A DNA stretch of 5,218 nucleotides from Chloroflexota bacterium (GTDB lineage Bacteria > Chloroflexota > Anaerolineae > Anaerolineales > DRMV01). The notes beneath the pieces are model-generated. The model did no database searches and had not been told where the DNA came from. It was given only the letters and a program-made list of their open reading frames with translations. The position numbers were made by a program, and so were the translations under genes. Positions 4,548 to 5,218 of the stretch are shown one piece after another. The DNA is taken from NCBI GenBank assembly GCA_013153135.1, contig JAADFA010000160.1:1-5218 (forward strand), given 5' to 3'. Within the stretch, counting starts at the first letter, position 1, and every line of letters begins with the position of its first letter.

Positions 4548-5218
4548 CCTAACCGCCTCCACCACGCCCGCGAGGGTGTATTCGCGCGCGACCGCGTGCA
4601 CGGACAAGCCGGCGGCCTGGGCCGCGCGGGCGGTGATGGGCCCGATGCAGACCACGCGCGCCGCGGGTGGCCAGGGCCGCTTCCAGTGCGCGTAGGCCGC
4701 GTGCAGCCCCTCGATCGTCGAGGGACTGGTGAAGGCCACCACATCTACGGGCGGCGGGGGGACCCCGGGTACGACGATGCGGGTGTGGTACGCGACCACC
4801 TCGTCTACCTGCGCACCCGCGTCGCGTAGCAGGTGGCGCAGGGTTGGCCGGGCGCGATCCGCGCGAGCCAGCAGGATGCGCTGCCCCGCGACTGGCCCCA
4901 GGGCCTCGGCCAGAGCTTCGGCTACAAACGCATCGGGCATAACCGCGGGCTCGTAACCCCACGCGCGCACCGCGTCCGCGGTCGCGGGCCCGATGACCGC
5001 GATGCGCACTCCACGCGGCAAAGTCCACCCGCGTGCGGCCATGCGCTGCCGGACCGCGTCCACCCCATTGACCGACGTCAGCACCAGCACATCGTACGCG
5101 CCCTGGGCCAGCCGCTCCAGCGCTGCGTCCAAGTCCGGTCCGGCTGCGGGCTCGATGCGCAGCACCGGGTACAGCACTGGCTCGAAACCGGCCTCTTCCA
5201 GGCGTTGCGCGAATGTGG
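4524..5218 (-). CDS. hemD: Uroporphyrinogen-III synthase, N-terminus outside the window
   Basis: HemD cyclises hydroxymethylbilane with inversion of ring D to uroporphyrinogen III, the branch point to heme, siroheme and corrins. The visible 230 residues begin with about TFAQRLEEAGFEPVLYPVLRIEP, so roughly the first 15 to 20 residues lie beyond the right edge. Recognisable blocks are YDVLVLTSVNGVDAV, IAVIGPATADAVRAWGY, ILLARADRARPTL, VDEVVAYHT, VVAFTSPSTIEGL and VCIGPITARAAQAAGLSVHAVA. These give the two alternating domains of the HemD fold. The GTG at 5177 is an internal valine, not a start, because the frame and the family similarity continue upstream. The C-terminal RETTELHG is encoded by a 32-base repeat that also supplies the stop. 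Sequence identity in this family is low, but the motif pattern and neighbours make the call secure. Confidence 0.93.
   Translation of the reverse strand, partial: TFAQRLEEAGFEPVLYPVLRIEPAAGPDLDAALERLAQGAYDVLVLTSVNGVDAVRQRMAARGWTLPRGVRIAVIGPATADAVRAWGYEPAVMPDAFVAEALAEALGPVAGQRILLARADRARPTLRHLLRDAGAQVDEVVAYHTRIVVPGVPPPPVDVVAFTSPSTIEGLHAAYAHWKRPWPPAARVVCIGPITARAAQAAGLSVHAVAREYTLAGVVEAVRETTELHG

Noticed and set aside
5175..5177. GTG as the start of hemD
   Set aside because: The frame continues upstream to the window edge with HemD-like residues, so it is an internal valine.

Overview
The window is a GC-rich bacterial segment carrying part of a tetrapyrrole (heme/siroheme/corrin) biosynthesis cluster on the minus strand. 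In transcription order it holds hemD (uroporphyrinogen-III synthase, 5' end outside the window), hemB (porphobilinogen synthase), a radical SAM/SPASM protein, and hemA (glutamyl-tRNA reductase). One small unrelated gene, a GxxExxY-family PD-(D/E)XK protein, lies in the opposite direction between hemD and hemB. The C5 route to aminolevulinate (HemA), the high GC content, the intergenic repeat style and the radical SAM gene beside hem genes suggest an environmental, possibly thermophilic bacterium such as a Chloroflexota member. That placement is inference and cannot be proved from this window.

Layout on the + strand: 1-64 palindromic GTAGGGGC-type repeat; 72-158 heptanucleotide repeats running into the hemA stop; 144-1406 hemA (-); 1407-1587 repeat-filled spacer; 1588-2709 radical SAM gene (-); 2710-2841 repeat-filled spacer; 2842-3867 hemB (-); 3868-4001 spacer with one 32-base repeat and a likely promoter for the small gene; 4002-4412 GxxExxY gene (+); 4413-4523 repeat-filled spacer; 4524-5218 hemD (-, partial).

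HemA reduces glutamyl-tRNA to glutamate-1-semialdehyde, HemB condenses two aminolevulinates to porphobilinogen, and HemD closes hydroxymethylbilane to uroporphyrinogen III. HemL and HemC are needed between these steps and are not here; hemC could lie beyond the right edge. The radical SAM protein resembles enzymes that act late in heme or heme d1 synthesis, but its substrate is unknown.

The most unusual content is between the genes. Every spacer is built from short periodic repeats: three families with a 7-base period (CAACYTC, GCTCCTK and AGTCGRY types) and one 32-base unit with a 10-base inner period (GAAACCACGGAT head, then CACGGAT units). They are arranged the same way at all three hem-cluster junctions. 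A purine-rich arm begins at or across the stop codon of the upstream gene, and a complementary arm ends next to or within about 10 bases of the Shine-Dalgarno site of the downstream gene. The transcript could therefore fold so that each stop codon is brought near the next start. The GxxExxY gene sits inside the loop of the hemD-hemB pair, in antisense.
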